From contig NZ_PHHD01000001.1 of assembly GCF_002813445.1 (NCBI RefSeq), forward strand, positions 124,001 through 188,000: DNA of 64,000 nt, given 5' to 3'. The notes below the pieces were generated by a model. It worked only from the letters and a program-made list of their open reading frames with translations. It ran no database searches and was not told the DNA's origin. This document shows positions 52,408-61,034 of the stretch, piece after piece (positions within the stretch are counted from its first letter, which is position 1; each line of letters starts with the position of its first letter). Made by a program: the position numbers and the translations under genes. Source of the stretch: Pseudomonas tolaasii NCPPB 2192 (GTDB taxonomy: Bacteria; Pseudomonadota; Gammaproteobacteria; Pseudomonadales; Pseudomonadaceae).

Positions 52408-53693
52408 TGATTCGACGCTCCTGGCGGTATGTATTGGCCTTTGTAGTGCTGCTCGCGCTGATCGCGGCGGGTGGCTTCTGGTACTGGAACCGCCCCGCCC
52501 CACAGCCGACCCTGGAGCAACTGCCCCAGGCAGACGGCTCGGTGATGACCCGTGTAACGCCCAACGGTTCGGCAAAAGCCCGTGTGGCAGTGGCCGTGAT
52601 GGCCGATGAAACCCTGACCGATAGCCAACTGATTGCCTTGAGCCAGGGCGGCTCGGCGCAAATCGTTCAAGTCATCCTGCCAAAAGACGACTGCAAGCTG
52701 CAGGAGCAGGCACTGCAAAGCGCCCTGGCCCAGCTTAAAGGCCCGGCCACCCTGGTCAGCGGTATTGGCCCTGGTGCAAGCCTGGCCTGGCGCTGGCTGG
52801 CGGCACAGAGCGACGACAAGGCCAACGCCATCTCTGTCGGCTTCGCCATGACGCAGGAAGGCTGCAAGGATCCTCTGCCGAAAACCGCTGCACATGGCAG
52901 TTGGCTGGTGGCCTGGAACGATAACCCTGACGATGATGCCGCCAGTTTCGTACGCGACACCCCGCGCGCAACCACCAGCATCAGCGACTACGACATCCAT
53001 TACCCGCAGGTGCTGAACAACGAACTGCGCAAGCAACTGGTCGGCTCGGACAACGGCGGCCTGGCGATTCCGGTGGTTGAAGTACCGGCCGGCCAAGCCA
53101 AAGACACCGTCACCCTGTTCCTTTCCGGTGATGGCGGCTGGCGTGACCTGGACCGTGACGTCGCCGGTGAAATGGCCAAGATCGGTTACCCGGTGGTCGG
53201 CATCGATACCCTGCGCTACTACTGGCAGCACAAAACCCCGGAGCAAAGCGCCAAGGACCTCACCGAGCTGATGCAGCACTATCGGCAGAAATGGGGCACC
53301 AAACGCTTTGTGCTGACGGGCTATTCGTTCGGCGCAGACGTACTGCCGGCCATCTACAACCGCCTGCCGGAAAACGAGCAGCAGCGTGTGGACGCAATCA
53401 TCCTGCTGGCCTTCGCCCGCACCGGCAGCTTTGAGATCGAAGTGGAAGGCTGGCTGGGCAACGCCGGCAAAGAAGCGGCGACCGGCCCGGAAATGGCCAA
53501 GCTGCCGGCGGACAAGGTGGTGTGCATCTACGGTGCCGAAGAGGTCGACGAGAGTGGCTGCACCGACAAGACCGCCGTGGGTGAAACCGTGAAACTGCCA
53601 GGCGGTCACCACTTTGACGAGAACTACCCGGCGCTGGCCAAGCGGTTGGTGGACATCATCGTGAAGCATCAGGCCAAGGACAAAGCCGAGTAA
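52407..53693 (+). CDS. AcvB/VirJ-type periplasmic hydrolase, partner of MprF
   Basis: 428 aa. N-terminal signal anchor (residues 6-26, YVLAFVVLLALIAAGGFWYW). The C-terminal alpha/beta-hydrolase domain has DTVTLFLSGDGGWRDLDRDV near residue 232 and the nucleophile elbow GYSFGADVLPAIYN near 307 (Ser), with His in LPGGHHFDENYP near 396. The architecture is that of AcvB/VirJ. In P. aeruginosa the homologue next to mprF (PA0919) hydrolyses alanyl-phosphatidylglycerol; the same role is inferred. The start codon shares a base with the mprF stop, so the modifier and its eraser are translationally linked. Confidence 0.9.
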   Translation: MIRRSWRYVLAFVVLLALIAAGGFWYWNRPAPQPTLEQLPQADGSVMTRVTPNGSAKARVAVAVMADETLTDSQLIALSQGGSAQIVQVILPKDDCKLQEQALQSALAQLKGPATLVSGIGPGASLAWRWLAAQSDDKANAISVGFAMTQEGCKDPLPKTAAHGSWLVAWNDNPDDDAASFVRDTPRATTSISDYDIHYPQVLNNELRKQLVGSDNGGLAIPVVEVPAGQAKDTVTLFLSGDGGWRDLDRDVAGEMAKIGYPVVGIDTLRYYWQHKTPEQSAKDLTELMQHYRQKWGTKRFVLTGYSFGADVLPAIYNRLPENEQQRVDAIILLAFARTGSFEIEVEGWLGNAGKEAATGPEMAKLPADKVVCIYGAEEVDESGCTDKTAVGETVKLPGGHHFDENYPALAKRLVDIIVKHQAKDKAE

Positions 53694-53715
53694 GTCCAGG
53701 CTGCACACACCAAAC

Positions 53716-53802
53716 TGTGGGAGCTGGCTTGCCTGCGATGGCATCGCCGCGGTGTAACTGACGCACCAGGGTGACGCTATCGCAGGCAAGCCAGCTCCCA
53801 CA
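53716..53802. repeat. REPIN between acvB-like gene and recJ
   Basis: TGTGGGAGCTGGCTTGCC arm with inverted copy, GTGGGAG outermost, between convergent genes. Confidence 0.9.
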
Positions 53803-53826
53803 TTTGTTTTGTGGTGTTGTTGAGAT

Positions 53827-55536
53827 CTAGCGCGGTTCGATGTGCGCAATCATCAACTGCACGGTTTCGTTGCCACGAAACTCGTTCACATCCAGCTTGT
53901 AGGCCAACTCCACCCACTTCACGGTCGGATTCGGCCATACATCGCGATCCACGCCAAACGCAATGCCATCGAGCTTCACGGAGCCGCATTCGCTCTTGAG
54001 CACCACTTTCAGGTGACGCTCGCCCACTACGCGCTGCTCCACCAGCTGAAACACGCCATGAAACAACGGCTCGGGAAAGTGCTGCCCCCACGGCCCGGCG
54101 TGTCGCAGCGCACGCGCCAGTTCCAGGTGAAACTCTTCCACCGCCAGCGTGCCATCGGACAGCAACCGCCCAGTGAGGTCTTCCTCACGCAATTGCCTGC
54201 GCACCTCGGCATCAAAGGCTTCGGCGAAGAGTGGGAAATTTTCCTCGGGCAACGTCAGACCGGCCGCCATGGCGTGGCCGCCGTATTTGGCGATCAGGTT
54301 GGGATGCTGGCTGGCAACCACTGCCAGGGCATCACGGATGTGAAAACCTTGCACAGAGCGCCCTGAGCCCTTGAGCAGGCCATCACCGGCGTCGGCGAAG
54401 GCGATGGTCGGGCGGAAGTAACGCTCTTTCATGCGCGACGCCAGAATGCCGATCACGCCCTGGTGCCATTCCGGGTCGAACAGGCACAAACCGTAGGGCA
54501 TCGACTCCACCGGCAAATCCTTGAGCTGGGCCAGCGCCTCGCGCTGCATGCCTTGCTCAATGGATTTGCGGTCCTGGTTCATGCCGTCCAGTTGCGCCGC
54601 CATTTCCCGCGCGGCAGCGACGTCGCTGGTGAGCAGGCATTCGATGCCCAGGCTCATGTCATCCAGGCGCCCGGCGGCATTGAGCCGAGGCCCGAGAATA
54701 AAACCCAGGTCGGTGGAGGTAATACGCGACGCATCGCGCTTGGCCACTTCAAGAATCGCCTTGATCCCCGGCCGCGCACGCCCGGCGCGAATACGCTCCA
54801 GCCCCTGGTGCACGAGGATGCGGTTGTTGGCGTCCAGCGGCACCACGTCGGCAACGCTGCCCAAGGCAACGAGGTCGAGCAACTCACCGATGTTCGGCTG
54901 CGGCGTGTTGTCGTACCAGCCGAGGCTGCGCAAGCGCGCGCGCAGGGCCATCAGCACATAAAAGATTACGCCGACACCGGCCAGGGCCTTGCTCGGGAAT
55001 TCACAGCCCGGCTGGTTCGGGTTGACGATGGCGTCAGCCGCCGGCAACGCGTCACCCGGCAAGTGGTGGTCGGTGACCAGCACCTGCAAGCCAGCCGCTT
55101 TCGCCGCCGCCACGCCTTCGACGCTGGAGATGCCGTTGTCCACGGTGATCAGCAACTGCGGCTCGCGCTGCAGGGCCACGGCGACGATTTCCGGGGTCAG
55201 GCCGTAGCCGTACTCGAAGCGGTTCGGCACCAGGTAATCGACGTGGGCCGCACCGAGCAAACGCAGGCCCAGAGTGCCCACAGCGCTGGCCGTGGCGCCA
55301 TCAGCATCGAAGTCGCCCACAATCAGAATGCGCTGGCGTTTTTCCAGGGCCGTCACCAGCAAATCCACCGCCGCGTCGATGCCCTTGAGCTGTTGATAAG
55401 GAATCAGGCGCGCCAGGCTTTTGTCCAGCTCGGCTTCGGACTGCACCCCGCGTGCAGCATAGAGGCGAGTCAACAGCGGCGGCAATTCACCGAGAAACGG
55501 CAGGACATCGGGCAACGGGCGGGGATCGATACGCAT
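53827..55536 (-). CDS. recJ: Single-stranded-DNA exonuclease RecJ
   Basis: 569 aa, the normal size. It degrades single-stranded DNA 5' to 3' in recombination and mismatch repair. DHH-phosphoesterase motifs are visible: ILIVGDFDADGATASAVGTL near residues 72-91 (first metal motif), LLITVDNGISS, and VLVTDHHLPGDALPAADAIV near 145-164 (DHH motif). The DHHA1 portion includes GLCLFDPEWHQGVIGILASR and YGGHAMAAGLTLPEENFPLF. The upstream REPIN and an in-frame open stretch beyond ATG 55536 contain no better start. Confidence 0.97.
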   Translation of the reverse strand: MRIDPRPLPDVLPFLGELPPLLTRLYAARGVQSEAELDKSLARLIPYQQLKGIDAAVDLLVTALEKRQRILIVGDFDADGATASAVGTLGLRLLGAAHVDYLVPNRFEYGYGLTPEIVAVALQREPQLLITVDNGISSVEGVAAAKAAGLQVLVTDHHLPGDALPAADAIVNPNQPGCEFPSKALAGVGVIFYVLMALRARLRSLGWYDNTPQPNIGELLDLVALGSVADVVPLDANNRILVHQGLERIRAGRARPGIKAILEVAKRDASRITSTDLGFILGPRLNAAGRLDDMSLGIECLLTSDVAAAREMAAQLDGMNQDRKSIEQGMQREALAQLKDLPVESMPYGLCLFDPEWHQGVIGILASRMKERYFRPTIAFADAGDGLLKGSGRSVQGFHIRDALAVVASQHPNLIAKYGGHAMAAGLTLPEENFPLFAEAFDAEVRRQLREEDLTGRLLSDGTLAVEEFHLELARALRHAGPWGQHFPEPLFHGVFQLVEQRVVGERHLKVVLKSECGSVKLDGIAFGVDRDVWPNPTVKWVELAYKLDVNEFRGNETVQLMIAHIEPR

Positions 55537-55603
55537 GGGGTGACGAAAGCTTCTCTTCTGGTGGGACGGTTAAACAGCAATTCTGAATACAACACAGATG
55601 AAC

Positions 55604-55692
55604 TGTGGGAGCTGGCTTGCCTGCGATAGCGGTGGGTCAGTTGGAGCATCTGCTGCTGATACACCGCTATCGCAGGCAAGCCAGCTCCCACA
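55604..55692. repeat. REPIN between recJ and yaeQ
   Basis: TGTGGGAGCTGGCTTGCC arm with inverted copy, GTGGGAG outermost; lies in the same-strand gap, so a yaeQ-recJ transcript would carry it. Confidence 0.9.
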
Positions 55693-55711
55693 TAAACCTG
55701 CTCAGTCAGGT

Positions 55712-56254
55712 TCAGCCGCGCTCGCCAGCCAGCCACTGCAGTTGCACTTCGTGCTGGCCGCGATCATCGGTCACGAACATCGTGCCTTCACTGATCATCA
55801 CATCCCACTTGATCACGCGAGGCATGTCCTTGGCCAACGTCTCCAAAACTTCCTGCGGTACCGCAGCGATGTGCACGTTTTTCAGGTTATTGGCCACCGG
55901 CACCACCTTGCCTTCCCACACACGCAGGCTGCCGTAGGCCAGCAGGCTGGTGCGCTCCGTGCGACGCGAGCACCAGGTCAGGCGGTCGGCGTCAGGCTGG
56001 CCGACTTCGATCCAGTGCAAAACCCGGTCATCCAGGCTTTTTTCCCACAGGGCGGGTTCGTCTACATCTGACAGGCCACGGCCGAACGACAGCTGCTCGT
56101 TGTACCAAAGGGCGTAGGCCAACAGGCGTACGGTCATGCGCTCTTCGGTTTCCGAAGGGTGGCGGGCGATGGTCTGTTTAACGCTCTCGTACACCGAACG
56201 GTCGAGGTCGGTGAGGTTGAGTTCGAATTTGTAGGTCGTGGACGGCTGGGCCAT
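55712..56254 (-). CDS. yaeQ: YaeQ family protein
   Basis: 180 aa. YaeQ proteins have a PD-(D/E)XK nuclease-like fold of unknown role; in E. coli it was noted as suppressing RfaH loss. Family features are YKFELNLTDLDRSVYESVKQ at the N terminus and RHPSETEERMTVRLLAYALW. GLSDVDEPALWEKSLDDRVL HWIEVGQPDADRL (Asp and Glu of the fold) follows near residues 60-92. The start ATG 56254 gives the family N terminus MAQPSTTYKFEL. No partner gene is evident. Confidence 0.92.
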   Translation of the reverse strand: MAQPSTTYKFELNLTDLDRSVYESVKQTIARHPSETEERMTVRLLAYALWYNEQLSFGRGLSDVDEPALWEKSLDDRVLHWIEVGQPDADRLTWCSRRTERTSLLAYGSLRVWEGKVVPVANNLKNVHIAAVPQEVLETLAKDMPRVIKWDVMISEGTMFVTDDRGQHEVQLQWLAGERG

Positions 56255-56403
56255 GAACGGGCTTCTAGAGACTGGGAAAGGCGGCCAGTCTAACCGATGG
56301 CGGGGTCATTCAACGAATACTGCGCTGCATCATCCTTATCCCTGGGCCACTCGCCTATGTTAAAAGGCATCACAACCACCGCCCCCGCTCGCTAAGGATC
56401 CTC

Positions 56404-57603
56404 ATGTCGTTTAATGCCAAACCACTTGCCGGCCTGAAAGTCATCGAACTGGGCACCCTGATCGCCGGCCCGTTTGCGTCACGCATCTGTGCCGAATTCG
56501 GCGCCGAGGTGGTCAAGGTCGAATCCCCGGACGGCGGCGACCCCTTGCGCAAATGGCGCAAGCTGTATGAAGGCACCTCGCTGTGGTGGTTCGTGCAGGC
56601 GCGCAACAAAAAGTCGCTGACCCTGAACCTTAAACACCCGGACGGCCTGGCGATTCTCAAACAACTGTTGGCGGACGCCGACATTCTGATCGAGAACTTT
56701 CGCCCCGGCGTGCTGGAAAAACTCGGCCTGAGCTGGGAAACCTTGCACGCGTTGAACCCAAGGCTGGTGATGGTGCGTCTTTCGGGCTTTGGCCAGACCG
56801 GGCCGATGAAGGACCAGCCAGGTTTTGGTGCCGTCGGTGAGTCCATGGGCGGCTTGCGCTACATCACCGGTTTTGAGGACCGTCCGCCGGTGCGCACCGG
56901 GATTTCCATCGGTGACTCGATTGCCGCCTTGTGGGCCGTGATCGGTGCGCTGATGGCGCTGCGTCATCGTGAGGTCAACGGCGGGCTTGGCCAGGTGGTG
57001 GACGTAGCACTGTACGAAGCCATTTTCGCGATGATGGAAAGCATGATCCCGGAATTCGACGTGTTCGGTTTCATCCGCGAGCGTACCGGCAACATCATGC
57101 CCGGCATCACGCCCTCTTCGATCCATACCAGTGCCGACGGCAAACACGTGCAGATCGGCGCGAATGGCGATGCAATCTTCAAGCGTTTCATGTCGGCCAT
57201 CGGGCGTGAGGATTTGGCCAGCGATCCACAATTGGCCAGCAATGATGGGCGTGACAACCGCCGCGATGAGCTGTACGGCGTGATCGACCGCTGGGTTAAC
57301 TCGCTGCCGCTGGAGCAGGTGGTCGAGGTTCTGAACAAAGCCGAAGTGCCCGCCAGCCGCATCTACAGCGCCGAAGACATGCTGGGCGACCCGCAATTTC
57401 TGGCGCGGGAGATGTTCCTCAAAGCCCAACTGCCGGGCGGCAAGGACTTCAAGATGCCAGGCATCGTGCCCAAATTGTCGGACACGCCCGGCAGCTGCGA
57501 ATGGGTCGGGCCGCAACTGGGTGAACATAACAGCAATGTGCTCAGTGGCTTGGGTTACGACACCGCTGCCATCACCCGATTGCGCGAGGATGGCGCGATT
57601 TGA
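56404..57603 (+). CDS. CaiB/BaiF family CoA-transferase
   Basis: 399 aa class III CoA-transferase, which moves CoA between carboxylic acids through a glutamyl/aspartyl intermediate. Seen are LAGLKVIELGTLIAGPFASR at the N terminus, EFGAEVVKVESPDGGDPLRK, and NKKSLTLNLKHPDGLAILKQ. IENFRPGVLEKLGLSWETLH and RLVMVRLSGFGQTGPMKDQP are typical. The candidate catalytic Asp is in ISIGDSIAALW near residue 163-173. The substrate cannot be read. The stop shares TGATG with the next gene. Confidence 0.88.
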   Translation: MSFNAKPLAGLKVIELGTLIAGPFASRICAEFGAEVVKVESPDGGDPLRKWRKLYEGTSLWWFVQARNKKSLTLNLKHPDGLAILKQLLADADILIENFRPGVLEKLGLSWETLHALNPRLVMVRLSGFGQTGPMKDQPGFGAVGESMGGLRYITGFEDRPPVRTGISIGDSIAALWAVIGALMALRHREVNGGLGQVVDVALYEAIFAMMESMIPEFDVFGFIRERTGNIMPGITPSSIHTSADGKHVQIGANGDAIFKRFMSAIGREDLASDPQLASNDGRDNRRDELYGVIDRWVNSLPLEQVVEVLNKAEVPASRIYSAEDMLGDPQFLAREMFLKAQLPGGKDFKMPGIVPKLSDTPGSCEWVGPQLGEHNSNVLSGLGYDTAAITRLREDGAI

Positions 57604-58487
57604 TGGTACGCCGTGCCCAACGCTGGCTGATTCGACTTTGCCTGGGCGCCGCGATGACCGCTGCCGGGTCACTCCCGGCCAGCGCCGCCGACACACTGAC
57701 CTGGCTTCTGCGCGACTTGCCGCCGCTGACCATCTTCGACGGCCCGCAAAAAGGCCAGGGGGCGCTGGATCAACTGTTGCCGATACTCAGCCAGCGCCTG
57801 CCGGAGTACCGCCACCAGGTGATGCACGTCAATCGCGCCCGTGGCATTCAAATGCTGCGGGGGGACGCTCTTACCTGCGATCCTTCGCTGCTGTGGACGC
57901 CCGAACGTGCGCAGTACATCGTGTTTTCCGCCGAAGCGTTCGTGGTGGTCAGCAATGGGGTGACCCTGCGACGCAGCCAGCAGGAAGCCATGGCCTCGTT
58001 TATTGCCGAAGGCCAGTTCGACCTGCAAGCCTTTCTCGACGCTCATCGGCCCCGGATCGGCGCCACCGCCGAGCGCAGTTACGGCCCACTGATTGACGAA
58101 CAGATCAAACGCGCGGCGCCGCAGACGGTAGCGCTGCATTACGGTAATGATGCGCTTGGCAGCCTGTTGCAGATGCAGCGTCTGGGTCGGCTGGAAGCGG
58201 TGTTGGGCTACCCGCCGGAAATCCGCTATCACGCCATGCAACAGGGCATTGCTGCCCAGGACCTGATGTTCTACCCCATCAAAGGCGCCGCGCCTTACCA
58301 GCACACCCACGTGGGTTGCTCGGACACACCCGCAGGTCGCCAGGCCATACAGCGCATTAATCAGGCGTTGCGTGAGATACCACCGGAACAGGTTCAACAA
58401 TCCTACGCTGCATGGCTGGACCCGGCGGTGCGCGAGCGCTACCTCAGGGATAACCCGAGTTTTTTCCAGGAGGCACCGGAACCCTGA
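57603..58487 (+). CDS. Periplasmic substrate-binding-like protein (TIGR02285-type)
   Basis: 294 aa. The signal peptide (RAQRWLIRLCLGAAMTAAGS then LPASAAD) is cut near residue 29. The rest resembles an amino-acid-type periplasmic binding protein fold: LTWLLRDLPPLTIFDGPQKG, RGIQMLRGDALTCDPSLLWT and PERAQYIVFSAEAF, then a second lobe. The pattern matches a conserved proteobacterial family of solute-binding-like proteins without a nearby permease (TIGR02285, from memory). Ligand and partner are unknown. Start ATG 57603 overlaps the CoA-transferase stop, so co-translation is likely although the link in function is not obvious. Confidence 0.78.
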   Translation: MVRRAQRWLIRLCLGAAMTAAGSLPASAADTLTWLLRDLPPLTIFDGPQKGQGALDQLLPILSQRLPEYRHQVMHVNRARGIQMLRGDALTCDPSLLWTPERAQYIVFSAEAFVVVSNGVTLRRSQQEAMASFIAEGQFDLQAFLDAHRPRIGATAERSYGPLIDEQIKRAAPQTVALHYGNDALGSLLQMQRLGRLEAVLGYPPEIRYHAMQQGIAAQDLMFYPIKGAAPYQHTHVGCSDTPAGRQAIQRINQALREIPPEQVQQSYAAWLDPAVRERYLRDNPSFFQEAPEP

Positions 58488-58516
58488 GCAATCACGGGCA
58501 AATTTCAGGCAAAAAG

Positions 58517-58550
58517 AAACCCCGAAGAGTGGGGAGACACTTCGGGGTTA
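58517..58550 (-). terminator. Terminator of the DUF3509-type gene
   Basis: On the minus strand AACCCCGAAG pairs with CTTCGGGGTT, followed by TTCTTTTTG. It lies about 120 bp downstream of that gene's stop and may also help end the transcript of the plus-strand gene. Confidence 0.7.
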
Positions 58551-58668
58551 AACGTGGCCTACAAAGACCAGTACAACAAGCCACAAACACCGGAGCACAA
58601 TGTTTGCTCTTGCCGTTAAAAAATCTGACCGGCCATGCTGTAGGAAGTTTCCTCAAATAAACTTTTCT

Positions 58669-58953
58669 TCATGCGCGGGCGTCGCCGCGAGTCTGGGCGG
58701 CATTGCGCAGGGCCGCGATGACAGAAGGTTCCAGGCGCCCTTCGGCGATTTTAATATCGCGCAGCAGGCAATCCACGACATCCACCAGCACGCGCTTGTC
58801 CGTCAGTTGCGCCCGGTCAACCTCACGTTCGACGACAATGGCGCCAGCAGGGTTCTTCACGGTCACCAGGCACTCGCCCTGCACACCGGAGGTGGTCAGC
58901 GTAACCTGATAAGGGCTCAGTGCTTCTTCGAGCAATAGGCTGATACTTTCCAT
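58669..58953 (-). CDS. Small Pseudomonas protein, DUF3509-type
   Basis: 94 aa. MESISLLLEEALSPYQVTLT, VQGECLVTVKNPAGAIVVER then REVDRAQLTDKRVLVDVVDC resemble the short Pseudomonas DUF3509 family (from memory); its role is unknown. No signal peptide or membrane helix is seen. ATG 58953 was chosen four codons inside the open frame because it starts the family pattern; the alternative is GTG 58965. The 305-bp gap upstream to the next gene contains nothing I can assign, apart from a possible TATACT -10 at 59187-59192. Confidence 0.75.
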   Translation of the reverse strand: MESISLLLEEALSPYQVTLTTSGVQGECLVTVKNPAGAIVVEREVDRAQLTDKRVLVDVVDCLLRDIKIAEGRLEPSVIAALRNAAQTRGDARA

Positions 58954-59258
58954 CTCGATCACCACTCAATAGTTCGGGAACAATCGTTTCAACGGGAGCT
59001 GCATCTATCCTAAGTGACTGTTTGTGACGTAGGAAAGTTCGCTTTATCGTCTTTATGGGGCCGTCAGGGGGTGACGGGTTCCAGCATGCACTTGCAACAT
59101 GACAACGAAAAAACGGCGCACATACCTGCTTACGCAATGGGCGGCTGTTTTGGGGTTGGCCGAGGGCTGAGGCTGAAGGTGAAACCTATACTCGGTGGGC
59201 GCTGTTAAGTAGAGAGAAAGCGCATGTCAAAAGGCCCTTATTGCGAAGGATGAATACG

Positions 59259-59480
59259 ATGGCAGAACAAAATGAACAGCAGACGTCGACAGACAGAATG
59301 CACGCGGAGGTTTCACGGATTTTTGCTGAAATAGCACGTATGAATGCAGAGCAAAACAAACTCAACAAAGAGTCTCTGAAAATTACCTGTGAGACGTTCT
59401 GGTACCCCGTGGGTATAGCCACTGGTTTCTACGCGGCGGTGGGCACCGTAATAGTGGTTGCACAAAAACTATTCTCGTAA
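59259..59480 (+). CDS. Small membrane protein of unknown function (73 aa)
   Basis: 73 aa. An N-terminal charged helix rich in Glu, Gln and Asn (EQNEQQTSTDRMHAEVSRIF then AEIARMNAEQNKLNKESLKI) looks coiled-coil-like. One C-terminal membrane helix follows (FWYPVGIATGFYAAVGTVIV). Start choice: ATG 59259 with AAGGA 8 bp upstream; ATG 59250 is also in frame. The sequence is lower in GC and uses rarer codons (AAA, ATT, GAA) compared with neighbours, suggesting recent gain. The layout resembles small phage or mobile-element membrane proteins, but no such element surrounds it. Function unknown. Confidence 0.6.
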   Translation: MAEQNEQQTSTDRMHAEVSRIFAEIARMNAEQNKLNKESLKITCETFWYPVGIATGFYAAVGTVIVVAQKLFS

Positions 59481-59500
59481 CGCTCGACCGGGCCTGCCAA

Positions 59501-59541
59501 AAAAAACGCCGCTGACCCAAGGAAGGGAAAGCGGCGTTTTT
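59501..59541. terminator. Bidirectional terminator between the small protein and thrC
   Basis: AAAAAACGCCGCT pairs with AGCGGCGTTTTT around 16 bases, with T-tracts on both strands. Confidence 0.9.
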
Positions 59542-59557
59542 GTCGACGCGGGTTGCC

Positions 59558-60967
59558 TTACAACGGCTTGCCCCGGTTGCCATGCTGGCTCACAAACGCC
59601 TGCACTGCCTTGAGGTCATTGGCCAATACGGTGCAACGCTCTTCACGCTCGAACAGATCCGCCAAATGCACCGGCAGCTCCAGCGCCTTGCCCACACCGG
59701 CCTTTTCTACCGCTTCCGGGAATTTGACCGGGTGGGCGGTGCCGAGAATGACCATCGGAATGTCCAGGCTGCGACGGCATTCGCGCGCGGCCTTCACGCC
59801 GATAGCGGTGTGCGGGTCAAGCAACTCGCCGGTCTGGGCATAGACCTCGGCGATGGTTTCGCAGGTCTGCGCGTCGTCCACGGCCAGGGAATCGAACAGC
59901 TTGCGGGTTTCGGTCCAGCGCTCTTCATCCACGCTGAAACCGCCGCCGCTCCTGAAGGTGTCCATCAAGCCGGCAATCGCCGCGCCATTGCGACCGTGCA
60001 TGTCGAACAGCAGGCGTTCGAAGTTCGACGACACCATGATATCCATCGACGGCGACAGCGTGGCGTGCAGGGTTTCCTTGACGTACTGATTGCCGCTCAT
60101 GAAGCGGTGCAGGATGTCATTACGGTTGGTAGCAACGATCAACTGGTTGATCGGCAAGCCCATGTTTCGCGCCAGGTAACCGGCAAAAATGTCGCCGAAG
60201 TTGCCGGTGGGCACCGAGAACGACACCGAACGCGACGGGCCGCCCAGCTGCAGGGAGGCGTGGAAGTAGTAGACGATCTGGGCCATGATCCGCGCCCAGT
60301 TGATCGAGTTCACCGCCACCAGGCGCGTGCCCTTCAGGAAGCTCTGGTCAGCAAAGCTGTTCTTGACCATTTCCTGGCAGTCATCGAAGTTGCCTTCGAT
60401 GGCGATGTTGTGAATGTTCTCGCCAAAGATGGTGGTCATCTGGCGACGCTGCACTTCCGACACGCGCTTGTGCGGGTGCAGGATGAAGATGTCGACGTTT
60501 TCGCAGTGCTTGCAACCTTCGATGGCCGCGGAGCCGGTGTCACCCGAGGTGGCACCGATGATCACCACGCGCTCGCCGCGCTTTTCCAGCACGTAATCAA
60601 GCAGGCGACCCAGCAGTTGCAGGGCGAAATCCTTGAACGCCAGGGTCGGGCCGTGGAACAGCTCCAGTACCCACTCATTGCCGTTCAGCTGGCGCAGTGG
60701 CGCGATGGCGTTGTGGGAAAACACGCCATAGGTCTCTTCCAGAATCTTTTTGAAATCCGCATCCGGAATGCTGCCGGTGACAAACGGGCGCATCACGCGG
60801 AAGGCCAGCTCGTGGTACGGCAGGCCGGCCCAGGACGCGATTTCCTCCTGGGTGAAGCGTGGCAGGTTTTCCGGCACGTACAGGCCGCCGTCAGTGGCAA
60901 GGCCTGCCAGCAGGACGTCTTCGAAATTCAGGGCCGGTGCCTGGCCGCGGGTGCTGATGTAACGCAT
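59558..60967 (-). CDS. thrC: Threonine synthase
   Basis: 469 aa. PLP enzyme converting O-phosphohomoserine to threonine. The PLP lysine is in FHGPTLAFKDFALQLLG near residue 103-119; the phosphate-binding loop ATSGDTGSAAIEG near 148. N terminus MRYISTRGQAPALNFEDVLL and the LYVPENLPRF region match the fungal/proteobacterial class. The open frame extends ten codons further; ATG 60967 follows a GGAGCC ribosome site. It lies downstream of hom, 67 bp apart, and probably shares a transcript. Confidence 0.97.
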   Translation of the reverse strand: MRYISTRGQAPALNFEDVLLAGLATDGGLYVPENLPRFTQEEIASWAGLPYHELAFRVMRPFVTGSIPDADFKKILEETYGVFSHNAIAPLRQLNGNEWVLELFHGPTLAFKDFALQLLGRLLDYVLEKRGERVVIIGATSGDTGSAAIEGCKHCENVDIFILHPHKRVSEVQRRQMTTIFGENIHNIAIEGNFDDCQEMVKNSFADQSFLKGTRLVAVNSINWARIMAQIVYYFHASLQLGGPSRSVSFSVPTGNFGDIFAGYLARNMGLPINQLIVATNRNDILHRFMSGNQYVKETLHATLSPSMDIMVSSNFERLLFDMHGRNGAAIAGLMDTFRSGGGFSVDEERWTETRKLFDSLAVDDAQTCETIAEVYAQTGELLDPHTAIGVKAARECRRSLDIPMVILGTAHPVKFPEAVEKAGVGKALELPVHLADLFEREERCTVLANDLKAVQAFVSQHGNRGKPL

Positions 60968-61034
60968 GACTGGCTCCTCTAGAGCATTTTCGAACAAGGG
61001 CCGCCGAACCTGCGGGGCCCTTGCAGCAAAACCA

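Noticed and set aside
59014..59208. Plus-strand frame of 64 codons before the small membrane protein
   Set aside because: No ribosome site, no domain, composition of non-coding sequence.
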